Positions 25,791-35,369 of a stretch of 64,000 nucleotides of DNA are shown here, in pieces. Each line of letters begins with the position of its first letter. The stretch's first letter is position 1. Under the pieces are notes generated by a model. It was given only the letters and a program-made list of their open reading frames with translations. It was not told the origin of the DNA and did not search any database. The stretch lies in assembly GCF_000385175.1 (NCBI RefSeq), contig NZ_ARQJ01000033.1:124001-188000 (forward strand), in the 5' to 3' direction. The translations under genes were made by a program, and so were the position numbers. The DNA comes from Salinicoccus albus DSM 19776. Lineage in GTDB: Bacteria > Bacillota > Bacilli > Staphylococcales > Salinicoccaceae.

Positions 25791-26723
25791 CTACCTTCTC
25801 TCCTTTGTCTGTAGAAATTGATATATATCTTCAGATATTATATCCGTCTGTCCTTTATCCATATCATACCACGCCACCGGCAGCTGGTTCCTGAAAAACG
25901 TCAGCTGCCGTTTAGCAAATTGTCTGGTATTCTGTTTAATCCTGTTTTTGACATTCTCCAAAGTCTCAATGCCTTCAAAATAGGGTACGAATTCCTTATA
26001 CCCGATTGCCTGCGCGGCTGTTCTGGATGGAGACCTGTGATCAAACAGCTCTCGTGCTTCTTCTTCCAGTCCTTCTGCAATCATCTGCTCAACTCTGTCG
26101 TTTATATTTGCGTAAATATTCTTCCGTTCACGTGTCAATCCTACGATAAATGTATCATATTTCAATTCATCTGTGTAGCCGGGCCCGGTCCTGCTGCTGA
26201 TTCTGTCACTCAGTTCGTATTTCACCAGTGTTCTGATGACACGCTTCCTGTTGTTTGGATGGATCTCCTCAGCCAATTCCGGTGCCAGTTCGCTTAATCT
26301 GTCATGGAGTACAGTCGTGCCCATCGCCTCGAACTTTTCTGTAAGGTCCTGTTTCTCCCCATCGTCTTCCTCATCAAATTCATAGCCATATACGAGTGCA
26401 CGTATGTAATGCCCGGTGCCCCCCACGATAAACGGTATCCTGCCGTCTTCATGAATTTCATCAATGATTTCAACCACATACTTCTGGAACTCCTGTACAG
26501 AAAATGAGATGCTTGGATTCATGATATCAATCATATGGTGGTTAACCCCTGCTTTCTTATCTTCGGGGATTTTCCCGGTACCTATATCCATACCTCTGTA
26601 CACCTGCATCGAATCGCCGCTGATAATCTCCAGATTGAATCTTTTGGCGATCTCTATACTGAGTGCGGTTTTGCCAATTGCTGTTGGCCCGGCCAATATA
26701 AGCAACTTCTTCTTGTCAGACAT
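25791..26723 (-). CDS. miaA: tRNA dimethylallyltransferase MiaA
   Basis: A 310-aa enzyme adding an isopentenyl group to A37 of tRNAs that read UNN codons. P-loop GPTAIGKTALS (residues 12-22), DSMQVYRGMDIGTGK and VGGTGHYI are diagnostic. Overlaps the upstream hydrolase gene by 8 nt. The next enzyme of the modification, MiaB, is not in this window. Confidence 0.96.
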   Translation of the reverse strand: MSDKKKLLILAGPTAIGKTALSIEIAKRFNLEIISGDSMQVYRGMDIGTGKIPEDKKAGVNHHMIDIMNPSISFSVQEFQKYVVEIIDEIHEDGRIPFIVGGTGHYIRALVYGYEFDEEDDGEKQDLTEKFEAMGTTVLHDRLSELAPELAEEIHPNNRKRVIRTLVKYELSDRISSRTGPGYTDELKYDTFIVGLTRERKNIYANINDRVEQMIAEGLEEEARELFDHRSPSRTAAQAIGYKEFVPYFEGIETLENVKNRIKQNTRQFAKRQLTFFRNQLPVAWYDMDKGQTDIISEDIYQFLQTKERR

Positions 26724-27591
26724 GTTTCATCACCCATTCCAGCAGTCTGCTGTAAACCTGCTCACGATTCTTTTCAAAAAGCACTTCATGCCTTGAGTCT
26801 TCATAGAGCTGCACTGTCACTGAATCAGTATAGCGGATGAACGTTTTTGCCAATCTGCGCAGATCCCGGCCGTTATTTGAAAAAGGATCTTCCTTGCCGC
26901 CGATTAACAGTATCGGTAAATGACTGGCGATGGATTTCAGATTCTGTTGTTTTTGCGCCTGTCCGATATGCCTCAATATCTCATAAAGCGCGCGGTTACT
27001 CATCAGAAATCCACAATGGGGATCACGGTTGTAGTTATTCACTACTGTGTCATCGCTGCACAGCCATCTGTTACTATGATTCCCTTTAAAACTGCTGTCA
27101 TAACCTAAAAATGCCAGTTTGTTGATTGTTTTACTTTTTTTCGCCGGTGCTGCTTTGGCAATCGACGCCATCGCTTTCGCTGAAATAAAATCAGCGACCG
27201 TATCCTTATTGCCTGTGCCGACGATAATTCCACCATCATAGACATTTGTCTCAAGCAGCCGACGTGCTGCAATCGATCCCATGGAATGCCCGAGGATAAA
27301 TTTTCTGCAGTCTCCGGGAATGATTGATGAGACGGCCAGTGCGTCTGTGATCAATAGATTGAAATCTTCAAAATGTCCCGGCGTTTCTGCATCCGCCCCA
27401 TGGCCTCTGTGATTATGCATGACTACCATGCAATCATTCATCGCGAACCATGCCATCATCTCAGAATAACGTTCCATATGTTCGGCCATACCATGCAGTA
27501 TCTGCACTGCGCAGACAGGTTTTTCCGGCATGAAAACCTTGACAGCAATCTGTCTGTCTTCATTCCTGATAAATTCTTCATAAATTTTCAT
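26716..27591 (-). CDS. Alpha/beta hydrolase (lysophospholipase/monoacylglycerol lipase-like)
   Basis: A 291-aa serine hydrolase with oxyanion region LHGMAEHMERY, nucleophile elbow GHSMGS (about residue 98), acid in GGKEDPF and His in DSRHEVLFE. Relatives act on lysophospholipids or monoglycerides. The gene has a conserved place between mutL and miaA in staphylococci. Cytoplasmic; no signal peptide. Confidence 0.85.
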   Translation of the reverse strand: MKIYEEFIRNEDRQIAVKVFMPEKPVCAVQILHGMAEHMERYSEMMAWFAMNDCMVVMHNHRGHGADAETPGHFEDFNLLITDALAVSSIIPGDCRKFILGHSMGSIAARRLLETNVYDGGIIVGTGNKDTVADFISAKAMASIAKAAPAKKSKTINKLAFLGYDSSFKGNHSNRWLCSDDTVVNNYNRDPHCGFLMSNRALYEILRHIGQAQKQQNLKSIASHLPILLIGGKEDPFSNNGRDLRRLAKTFIRYTDSVTVQLYEDSRHEVLFEKNREQVYSRLLEWVMKHV

Positions 27592-27602
27592 GCCTTCTCC
27601 CC

Positions 27603-29498
27603 CTATTTCATAATTCTGTTGAACATGCGTTCTATTTCATACGTGGTCATGTGGATGATGACCGGCCTGCCGTGCGGACAAGTATATGGTGAATCACACT
27701 TCCGAAGCTCCGAGAGCAGGGCTTCCATATGCGCTTTATCCAAATAGTGATTGGCCTTTATCGATTGCTTGCAGCTCATCATAATCGACATCTCTTCACG
27801 GTATTTACTGGCCGAAAAATTGTCTGCTCTGGCAATGAATTGAATAAGGTCTTCAATGTCCGCCTCCGGATTCTTTTCTTTGATCCAGCTGGGATGCCTG
27901 GTGACTGAATATTGTTTGATGCCAGTTTTATCAATTTCGAATCCCAGAGCCCTCAAATCCCTCAGTTTCTCATCAATCGTGATGATATCATCCAGCGGGA
28001 ACTCGAAATTATAGGGGATGAGCAGCGGCACGCCTTCATCCTGTTCAGTATTGATATGATCGTAGTAGAACTCATATTTAATTCTTTCCTGTGCGGCATG
28101 CTGGTCCATCATATACATCCCTGACTCATTTTGCATAATGATATACGTGCCGTGCAGCTGCCCGATGATTTCCAGATAAGGCAGTTTTTCCTTAACGGAT
28201 CTGCTATCTTCAAGTGGTTCGTCAATCATTGCTTTGATATCCCTGCTGCCGGAGCTGGACTGCTCCGGTCCTTTAAACTCAGCAACATCATCCTGCAACT
28301 GTTTCGCAGTGTTTCTGTCCGGCCCGTAAACGCCTTTTGTTTCTGTCTGATACGGTAACGATGTTTTGCGGGTGATATCCGATTCTTCGACAGATTCCGG
28401 TCGTTTGATCTGTTCTGTCAGTGCATCCTTTTTTGCTCCGGAGAAATCCATCGCCGGCTGTTCAGTTTTGTCAACAGGTGCACTATTTCCAGTCGAAACA
28501 TCCGGGATGAGCATTTCATTTCTTAAAGTATTGCGTATTGACTGTTCAACCAGTGTATTCAGTTCACGCTCTTTTGAAAATCTGACTTCCACTTTAGACG
28601 GATGGACATTTACATCGACTAATTTGGGGTCCATTTCAACATTTATGATGACAATCGGATATTTGTCTTTGGCCAGCAGCGTGTGATAAGCGTTGATTAC
28701 CGACTGGGACAGTTTGAAATTTCTGATATGGCGGTTGTTTACTGAAGTATGGATGAAATTTCTGTGACTCCTGCTGATTTCCGGTCTGACCGCATAGCCG
28801 GACAACTTAAAGTCCGCATCCGACGCTTCTATCTTTACCGCCTGCCGGGCGATATTAATACCATATATGTCACTGATGACTTCTTTTAAATTGCCGTTTC
28901 CTTTTGTTAAAAGCCGCTCTTTGTGATCCACTATAAGCCTGAAGCTGATATGGGGTTGAGACAGTGCCATCTTTTGGACGATATCAATGATCTTGCCGCT
29001 CTCAGTACGCATGGACTTTACATATTTTAAACGGGCCGGTGTATTATAGAATAATTCACTGATGGATATATCAGTGCCCTGTCTTTCCCTGCCCGGCATC
29101 TCTTCTTTAAGCGTGCCGCCTTCAAACTGTATGAGGACTGGGTCACCCTCGCGATGTTTTGTTTCCACTTTTACTTTAGAAACGGCACCGATACTTGCCA
29201 GCGCTTCGCCTCTGAAGCCGAGTGACCTGATCTGGAATAAATCGTAATCATCATCGATTTTACTCGTCGCATGGCGCTGGAACAACAGCGGCCCATCGGT
29301 ATGATGGATACCTTCGCCATTATCGACGATGCGCATCAGCTTCATCCCCGATTCCTCGATGAACACTTCGATTTCATCGGCATTTGCGTCAACTGAATTC
29401 TCAATCAGTTCCTTGATGACTGAACTGGGGCGCTCAACCACTTCACCCGCAGCGATCTTATTCTGTATTTTTGGATCGAGTACTCTGATCGGAGACAT
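27603..29498 (-). CDS. mutL: DNA mismatch repair protein MutL
   Basis: A 631-aa GHKL ATPase with ENSVDANADEI, DNGEGI and GFRGEALASIGAV in the N-terminal domain. The C-terminal domain has the metal-binding endonuclease motif (MDQHAAQERIKYE) and CPHGRP, so this is a nicking MutL as in bacteria without MutH. A variable hydrophilic linker covers about residues 335-440. Four nt after mutS. Confidence 0.97.
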   Translation of the reverse strand: MSPIRVLDPKIQNKIAAGEVVERPSSVIKELIENSVDANADEIEVFIEESGMKLMRIVDNGEGIHHTDGPLLFQRHATSKIDDDYDLFQIRSLGFRGEALASIGAVSKVKVETKHREGDPVLIQFEGGTLKEEMPGRERQGTDISISELFYNTPARLKYVKSMRTESGKIIDIVQKMALSQPHISFRLIVDHKERLLTKGNGNLKEVISDIYGINIARQAVKIEASDADFKLSGYAVRPEISRSHRNFIHTSVNNRHIRNFKLSQSVINAYHTLLAKDKYPIVIINVEMDPKLVDVNVHPSKVEVRFSKERELNTLVEQSIRNTLRNEMLIPDVSTGNSAPVDKTEQPAMDFSGAKKDALTEQIKRPESVEESDITRKTSLPYQTETKGVYGPDRNTAKQLQDDVAEFKGPEQSSSGSRDIKAMIDEPLEDSRSVKEKLPYLEIIGQLHGTYIIMQNESGMYMMDQHAAQERIKYEFYYDHINTEQDEGVPLLIPYNFEFPLDDIITIDEKLRDLRALGFEIDKTGIKQYSVTRHPSWIKEKNPEADIEDLIQFIARADNFSASKYREEMSIMMSCKQSIKANHYLDKAHMEALLSELRKCDSPYTCPHGRPVIIHMTTYEIERMFNRIMK

Positions 29499-29502
29499 CT
29501 AA

Positions 29503-32019
29503 TCACTCGCCTTCCAGTCTCTTTTTCATTTCGCTTAATGTCATCATGGCATCCATCGGAGTCATATTGTCGATATCGGCATCCTTGAGCATATCCACCA
29601 CAGGATGTGCGTTATCGGCCTCAGAATCATCCAGCGGCAGTTCAAGCTGCATATCAGCGGAGATATCTGTGCCGCCCTCAAAAACATGCAACAGCTCATC
29701 TGCTCTGTGGGTCACTTTGCCCGGCAGTTCTGCCAGCCGGGCGACATGTATACCGTAGCTGCGTTCTACTGCACCGGGCTTTACCTTATGCAGGAAAACG
29801 AGTTTGCCGTCATACTCCGTCGCCTTGACATGGACATTTTTCAGGCCGTCTAAAGTGTTGCCGAGCCGGGTGATTTCGTGATAATGGGTCGAGAACAGCG
29901 TTTTGGCGCCGATTTCTTCATGGATATATTCGAGCATTGCCTGTGCCAGCGCCATGCCGTCGTACGTCGATGTGCCCCGGCCAATCTCATCAAAAATCAG
30001 CAGGCTGTCTTTTGTTGCATTTTTCAATGCTTCATCAGCTTCCATCATTTCTATCATGAATGTCGACTTACCACTAGCCAGATCGTCGCTCGCACCAATA
30101 CGTGTAAAAATTTGGTCGAATATCGGCACTCTGGCTGATTTTGCCGGAACATACATCCCTATTTGGGCAAGTATACAGATAATCGCCGTCTGACGCATAT
30201 AAGTACTTTTACCCGACATATTCGGCCCTGTGATGAGATAGAGGAATGCCGTGTCAGTCATTTCCAATGAATTTGGCACGTAAGTGTTTTCTCCGATCAC
30301 TTTCTCTATGACAGGGTGCCGGCCGTCTTCAATCGACAGTTCCCCTTCTGTAAACTCTGGTCTGACGAGCCTGTAATCGTTGGCAACAGCGGCAAATGAA
30401 ATGAGGCAGTCCAGAGTGCTGATGATGTCCGCTGTTCCCTGAAGCCTTGGGATGTATGACTCCATTTCATCCCTGAGGTCTGTAAACAGCTCATATTCCA
30501 ATATAATACTTTCATCTTCCGCACCCAGAATTTTGTTTTCCATTTCTTTTAATTCCGGTGTGATAAAACGCTCTGCATTCGTCAGTGTCTGCTTACGGTT
30601 ATAATCGAACTTTTCCGCATCAAAATTTTGGGCATTCGCTTTCGATATCTCGATGTAGTAGCCAAATACTTTATTGAATCCGACTTTCAAATTTTTGACA
30701 CCTGTGCGTTCACGCTCATCCTCTATATATCCGTTCAGCCAGGAACGGCCGTTGTCAGATATATATTTGAGTTCATCCAGTTTTTCACTGAAGCCTTCTT
30801 TGAAAATTCCGCCTTCACGAATTGTTTTCGGGGGGGAGTCTGACAGACTCTCTTCCAGTATAGCGCAGACATCATCCAGTGTATCGCAGTCTTTGAATAA
30901 TGGTGAATCGATCAGTCCTGCCTCTGCCAGTGCAGCCTTTATATGTGGCAGTGAACGCAGTGAATCCTTCAGCTGCACCAGATCCCTGGCATCGATATTA
31001 CCGAAGCTGAGCCTGCCGGCCAGCCGCTCGATATCATATACATTATCCAGATTCATGCGGATATCTTCCCGTTCCAAAAAGTGATCAAGGAGCGTTTGGA
31101 CTGCATCCTGCCTGAGTTTTATCGCATTTTTATCAAGCAAAGGCCGCTCCATCCATTTTCTGAGTTTCCTTTTGCCCATCGGCGTGCCCGTTTTATTCAG
31201 GTACCAGAACAACGAACCCTTGGTTTTTTTCGTCTGGAGGCTCTCCAGCAATTCAAGATTGGAAATTGCAGCATAGTTCAGCTGCATCGTCTCCTTAATT
31301 TTATGTTTTTCGACCGTTCTGAAATGCTTCAATTCACGCATATTATGCGCTCTGATATAGGCGACCAGCAAATTCAGCACTTCTTTTTCACTGTTTGTAA
31401 TTTCCCGGCTGTAATCCAGTGGAAATTCATCTTCGTTTGAATAGGCCGTATTGAACGGAGGATCCTGATATAATTCCGCCAGTATGCCTGTGCTATTCTC
31501 CTCAACAACGATTTCACTTGGTCTGACCCGGTCGATTTCACTTTTCAGGACAGTCAGATCCCGGGCTGAAAACGCATTGATTTCCCCGGTGGAAATATCG
31601 GAATAGGCGGCACTATAAACCCCCCCGCGTTCCAATAAAGAGAGGATGAAGTTGCTGCCGTCGTCCATCCCGAAGTCATCGATCAGGGTGCCGGGAGTAA
31701 TAATACGGACCACTTCCCGGGCAACCATGCCCTTTGACTGCTTCGGGTCTTCCATCTGCTCGCAGATGGCGATCTTATAGCCATGATCGATGAGCTTTTC
31801 CATATACCCTTTGGCAGAGTGATACGGGACCCCGCACATCGGTACCGCGTCTTTATTCTTATCCCTTGAAGTCAGGGTGATTTCCAGAATTTTACTTGCT
31901 ACAACTGCATCATCATAGAAAAGTTCGTAGAAATCCCCCAGCCTGTATAAAAGCAATGCATCAGGGTGTTCGTCTTTGATGTTCAGATACTGCTGCATCA
32001 TCGGCGTTACTTTTGTCAT
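29503..32019 (-). CDS. mutS: DNA mismatch repair protein MutS
   Basis: An 838-aa mismatch sensor. N-terminal mismatch loop GDFYELFYDDA carries the Phe-x-Glu that stacks on the mispair; the C-terminal ATPase has GPNMSGKSTYMRQ, FTRIGASDDLASGKSTFM and LIFDEIGRGTSTYDG. Complete. First gene of a mutS-mutL pair; it follows thiW by 51 nt. Confidence 0.98.
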   Translation of the reverse strand: MTKVTPMMQQYLNIKDEHPDALLLYRLGDFYELFYDDAVVASKILEITLTSRDKNKDAVPMCGVPYHSAKGYMEKLIDHGYKIAICEQMEDPKQSKGMVAREVVRIITPGTLIDDFGMDDGSNFILSLLERGGVYSAAYSDISTGEINAFSARDLTVLKSEIDRVRPSEIVVEENSTGILAELYQDPPFNTAYSNEDEFPLDYSREITNSEKEVLNLLVAYIRAHNMRELKHFRTVEKHKIKETMQLNYAAISNLELLESLQTKKTKGSLFWYLNKTGTPMGKRKLRKWMERPLLDKNAIKLRQDAVQTLLDHFLEREDIRMNLDNVYDIERLAGRLSFGNIDARDLVQLKDSLRSLPHIKAALAEAGLIDSPLFKDCDTLDDVCAILEESLSDSPPKTIREGGIFKEGFSEKLDELKYISDNGRSWLNGYIEDERERTGVKNLKVGFNKVFGYYIEISKANAQNFDAEKFDYNRKQTLTNAERFITPELKEMENKILGAEDESIILEYELFTDLRDEMESYIPRLQGTADIISTLDCLISFAAVANDYRLVRPEFTEGELSIEDGRHPVIEKVIGENTYVPNSLEMTDTAFLYLITGPNMSGKSTYMRQTAIICILAQIGMYVPAKSARVPIFDQIFTRIGASDDLASGKSTFMIEMMEADEALKNATKDSLLIFDEIGRGTSTYDGMALAQAMLEYIHEEIGAKTLFSTHYHEITRLGNTLDGLKNVHVKATEYDGKLVFLHKVKPGAVERSYGIHVARLAELPGKVTHRADELLHVFEGGTDISADMQLELPLDDSEADNAHPVVDMLKDADIDNMTPMDAMMTLSEMKKRLEGE

Positions 32020-32070
32020 ATCAACACTTCCATCTCTCTGATTGTCTTTTTAATTATACCATGATGCACT

Positions 32071-32556
32071 TTACTTGTTGAAGCGTTCAAGTATCCCTTT
32101 TTTATCCAGCTGTCTGAGTATAAACCAGCTGAGTGCCGCACCGATTAACGAACTGGCGATAAAGGCCGGGGCCAACACATAAAAGAAGTCGAGTTCCAGC
32201 CCCAGAACCATAATCAGCGGCAGTGTCGCTATCGAACCAATGATGCCGGTGCCGATGACTTCACCGATGGCGCTCATATGAAGTGTCCTGAATTTCCTGT
32301 ACATCAGCCACGCCAGGAGCGCACCGACCATGCTGCCCGGATATGCGAAGGGTGATCCCGTATTCATCAGCACGCGGATCGTTGATGACAGAAAGGCCTG
32401 GGCAATGCTCCAAGGACCTGTGAAAACAACGCTGATTACATTGATCAGATGCTGAACAGGGGCTGCTCTCACCGGCCCTAGGGGAATGATAATAAAAAGG
32501 CCGAGAACGACATTCAAAGCGACAAATACTCCCGTTAAGGTGATATTCCGTGTCAT
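32071..32556 (-). CDS. thiW: ThiW, S component of an ECF transporter for a thiamine precursor
   Basis: A 161-aa membrane protein with about five helices and the pattern MTRNITLTGVFVALNVVLG ... PVQHLINVISVVFTGPW, which identifies ThiW, the predicted hydroxyethylthiazole-uptake S component of ECF transporters. It needs an energy module from elsewhere. No TPP riboswitch lies directly in front; the gene sits between the ricA terminator and mutS, with a GGGGGAG ribosome site. The ykoEDC cluster is only 600 bp upstream. Confidence 0.85.
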   Translation of the reverse strand: MTRNITLTGVFVALNVVLGLFIIIPLGPVRAAPVQHLINVISVVFTGPWSIAQAFLSSTIRVLMNTGSPFAYPGSMVGALLAWLMYRKFRTLHMSAIGEVIGTGIIGSIATLPLIMVLGLELDFFYVLAPAFIASSLIGAALSWFILRQLDKKGILERFNK

Positions 32557-32573
32557 ATACTCCCCCTATTTAA

Positions 32574-32610
32574 CAAAAGGCTGTACATCTCGTTAAGATG
32601 AACAGCCTTT
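32574..32610 (-). terminator. Terminator after ricA
   Basis: A 9-bp outer stem AAAGGCTGT / ACAGCCTTT with an inner CATCT/AGATG stem lies between ricA and thiW, followed on the minus strand by TTTTG. Confidence 0.8.
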
Positions 32611-32632
32611 ATATTTAATACTCTTTTGTCTC

Positions 32633-33055
32633 TTACTGCTGATTGTTTGGGTTGTTTCTCATCGCTGCGCCGGTCTCCCCCTGAAGAAGGTCCCCGCCGG
32701 TGGATGTGATGACGTCCTCTGTAACTGTCTTGCTGATGGCGTGGGAAACCATCTGCAGCAGTCCGTTAACCTCACCCTGCGATTCCTTAAACTGGACGAC
32801 AATCGGCATCTCATCCAGTTCCGTCTCCAGATTTTTGATCTTTTCCTCAGTCATCTGATAAGCACGGTCCTTACCGTAATTCTGAAAGTTGACTGCCTGT
32901 TTCTGCAGGCTCTTCAGACTTGCCATCTTCTCACGGACTTCTTTATTTTCATGAATCTTCGCTTCCGCCTTCTTGAAGAATTCAACCTGCTCGGTTTCCG
33001 ACATCATTCTGCCCAGCTGTTTCGCTTCTTCTACAATTTCGTCCTTCGAATACAT
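32633..33055 (-). CDS. ricA: RicA (YmcA) of the Ric complex
   Basis: A 140-aa helical protein with the YmcA pattern FFKKAEAKIHENKEV ... SLQKQAVNFQNYGK ... VNDLLQ-like VNGLLQMVSHAIS and TSTGGDLLQGETG. In Bacillus, RicA-RicF-RicT stimulates RNase Y and phosphorelay functions. This protein has no cysteine, which is odd because the Bacillus complex is reported to carry Fe-S clusters. Gene is directly before thiW and mutS, replacing the usual miaB-ricA-mutS order. Confidence 0.9.
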   Translation of the reverse strand: MYSKDEIVEEAKQLGRMMSETEQVEFFKKAEAKIHENKEVREKMASLKSLQKQAVNFQNYGKDRAYQMTEEKIKNLETELDEMPIVVQFKESQGEVNGLLQMVSHAISKTVTEDVITSTGGDLLQGETGAAMRNNPNNQQ

Positions 33056-33181
33056 TTTACTTCCACCTCTACATATATTGAATCGAAAATCGTTCGGGAT
33101 TTATATTCTCCATTTTAAAATCTATACACAAGTATAAATGTTTTATCCCTATAATTCAAAGGTGTTTCACCACGATTTGGA

Positions 33182-33973
33182 CTATCTTGCATCAGTTGTT
33201 GCAAAAGGTTCAATAATTGTTCCGAAAATCATTGAAAAGATAAAGAGCAGTACTGTAAAAATCACCAGCCAGAAGTCAGAGATTGAAAATGATGTCTGAT
33301 GATAGTAAGTCCTCGGTCCGTCATCAAAACCTTTGGACTCCATTGCCACACTCAGCCGCCATGCTCTCCGTATACTCTGGCTGAGCAGCGTGACAATGGT
33401 CGTTTTAAAGCCTGTAATACCTGAAACATATTTTTTATGGATCAGGGGCTTCCTGACTTTGCGTGCCTGGCGCAGCGATATATATTCCCGGGCGATGATC
33501 GGTACCATGCGTATGGCAGCCATAAATGAATAGGCGTATTTCGGTTTTATCCTGAGCTGTTGCATCAGACTGTAGAAGACATCTGTAATCCGTGTCGTAA
33601 ATATGATTAGAGCGCCGAAAAATGATAACGCAAGCCCCCTCATCATTATATGGATGCCGCGCATGAGGCTCTCTTCAGTCACATGGATGATGCCGAAACT
33701 GAATAATGTCGTACGCCCTTCACCATAGAAAATCATGTAGGCACTGGAAAATAATCCGAATGCCAGCATGACACCAATCAGCAGGACAAGATACCTTATC
33801 CGGACGCCTGAAAACAGCAGGAGTGTCAGCATCAGCATCAGCGCCAGGTAAAATAACTGATTCGGATTATGCATCAATACAACGGTGATAAAAATCATCA
33901 CACCTAATGATAGTTTAGTCACAGGGTTGGTCCTGTCGATAAACGTCGTGTAATTCTTGATCATATCAAGCAT
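33182..33973 (-). CDS. ykoC: YkoC, ECF-type transmembrane subunit (thiamine precursor transporter)
   Basis: A 263-aa EcfT-type membrane protein. Helices fill residues 20-140; the coupling helices carry SLRQARKVRKP and RRAWRLSVAMESKGF, the Ala-Arg motifs that contact the ATPases. I start at ATG 33973 (MLDMIKNY), which overlaps the stop of ykoD and has AGGTG upstream. With ykoD and ykoE it forms a hydroxymethylpyrimidine/thiamine uptake system. Confidence 0.88.
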   Translation of the reverse strand: MLDMIKNYTTFIDRTNPVTKLSLGVMIFITVVLMHNPNQLFYLALMLMLTLLLFSGVRIRYLVLLIGVMLAFGLFSSAYMIFYGEGRTTLFSFGIIHVTEESLMRGIHIMMRGLALSFFGALIIFTTRITDVFYSLMQQLRIKPKYAYSFMAAIRMVPIIAREYISLRQARKVRKPLIHKKYVSGITGFKTTIVTLLSQSIRRAWRLSVAMESKGFDDGPRTYYHQTSFSISDFWLVIFTVLLFIFSMIFGTIIEPFATTDAR

Positions 33974-35366
33974 TTTCAACACCTGTTTTCTCACGCAGCA
34001 TGCCATCTTCGATCATCAGTCGTTTTGACGGATAACGTTTCTTAATCTCTTCGTCATGGGTAATCATCACAACTGTTGTTCCCTGTCTGACCATCTCGTC
34101 AAATAACTCAAGGAGCCTGAATGCATGGTTCTGATCCAGGCCAAACGTCGGTTCATCCAGCATAATGACCTCTGGGACGCCTCCTGCAGCGGTCGCAACA
34201 CTGAGCCGCCTTTTCTGGCCTGTCGATATTTCAAGGGGGTGGAGATGGGAGAGGGGCGCCAGGCCCATCCTTTCGAGTATTAAGCCTGTCTGTCTCATCG
34301 CCTCTGTTTTGTCAAAGTGCAATTCTAAATTGATATAAACTTCATCAAATACCTTATGGGTGATAAACTGCAGTTCCGGATTCTGAAAAACCGGATAGAC
34401 GTCTCCGGCGATCTCCGATGTTTTCGTGATATTTCTGTCTCTGTAATGGATACGGCCATCTGACTTTATCAGTTTCATGATTGCCAGCAGAAAACTGGTT
34501 TTACCACTGCCATTCCCGCCTTCAACAGTCACCCACTCACCCTTATTGATATTTATGCCGTCGGCATGGAGAATCTGCCTTTTCCCTCTGGTGATCTTTA
34601 ATCCTTCAAGTCTGATCAGTGTTTCACCCGGATCATAGGAAACCGGGGCGGGCGCCCGGTGCCATGAATAGGGGTGCCAGACACCAAATGCATCCAGCAG
34701 TGCCCGCTGTTCTTCTAATATTTGTCCGGGCGCTCCATCGGCTGTGATTCCGCCTGAATCATCCATTAATATTACCCGGTCAACCATATCCCAGATATGG
34801 TCGACACGGTGTTCCACAATGACCACGGTCTTATCGTCCCAGATACTTCCGACTGTCTCCCATAAATTTCTGGCGGCGGATTCATCCAGCATGCTTGTCG
34901 GTTCATCCAAGAAAAATGTTTCAGCATTCTGCAATAGGGCGGAGGCAACCGCAAGTTTTTGTTTCATACCGCCAGAGAGCGTGTCAATAGTCGTACGGAT
35001 ATCAACATCCAATCCCACTGTATCCAATACCGTCTTGATTCTTTCTTCCATGCCGTTAACCGGGGCTGACTTGTTCTCGAGAACAAACGCGAGTTCTTCA
35101 GCCACACTCGGCATGGTAAACTGAGAATCCGGTTCCTGGAATACATATGCGCCATTTTTGGGCACATTAAGCACTGATGCTTTTAACGGCACCTCCATGG
35201 CATGCGGAATCAGCGATCCCATGACATTGAGGAGCGTGCTCTTACCCGACCCGCTGGGGCCGAGAATCAGTACCTTCTCTTTCTCTTTAATCGTGATATC
35301 CAGGCCGGTGAAGCGCTTTTCCTCCGCGTCGGGAAATCTAAGCCGCAGATTTTTTATCTCAATCAT
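33966..35366 (-). CDS. ykoD: YkoD, duplicated ABC ATPase (thiamine precursor transporter)
   Basis: A 466-aa protein with two complete ATPase domains in one chain. Domain 1: Walker A GPSGSGKST, signature LSGGMKQ, Walker B FFLDEPTSMLD. Domain 2: GGNGSGKTS, signature ISTGQKRR, VIMLDEPTFGLD. This replaces the usual EcfA1/EcfA2 pair. Gap to ykoE is 3 nt. Part of the TPP-riboswitch operon. Confidence 0.92.
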   Translation of the reverse strand: MIEIKNLRLRFPDAEEKRFTGLDITIKEKEKVLILGPSGSGKSTLLNVMGSLIPHAMEVPLKASVLNVPKNGAYVFQEPDSQFTMPSVAEELAFVLENKSAPVNGMEERIKTVLDTVGLDVDIRTTIDTLSGGMKQKLAVASALLQNAETFFLDEPTSMLDESAARNLWETVGSIWDDKTVVIVEHRVDHIWDMVDRVILMDDSGGITADGAPGQILEEQRALLDAFGVWHPYSWHRAPAPVSYDPGETLIRLEGLKITRGKRQILHADGININKGEWVTVEGGNGSGKTSFLLAIMKLIKSDGRIHYRDRNITKTSEIAGDVYPVFQNPELQFITHKVFDEVYINLELHFDKTEAMRQTGLILERMGLAPLSHLHPLEISTGQKRRLSVATAAGGVPEVIMLDEPTFGLDQNHAFRLLELFDEMVRQGTTVVMITHDEEIKKRYPSKRLMIEDGMLREKTGVENA

Positions 35367-35369
35367 ATT

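Noticed and set aside
32557-32632. Second TPP riboswitch in front of thiW
   Set aside because: The gap contains only the ricA terminator hairpin; no CTGAGA or CCTGAT-type core is present.
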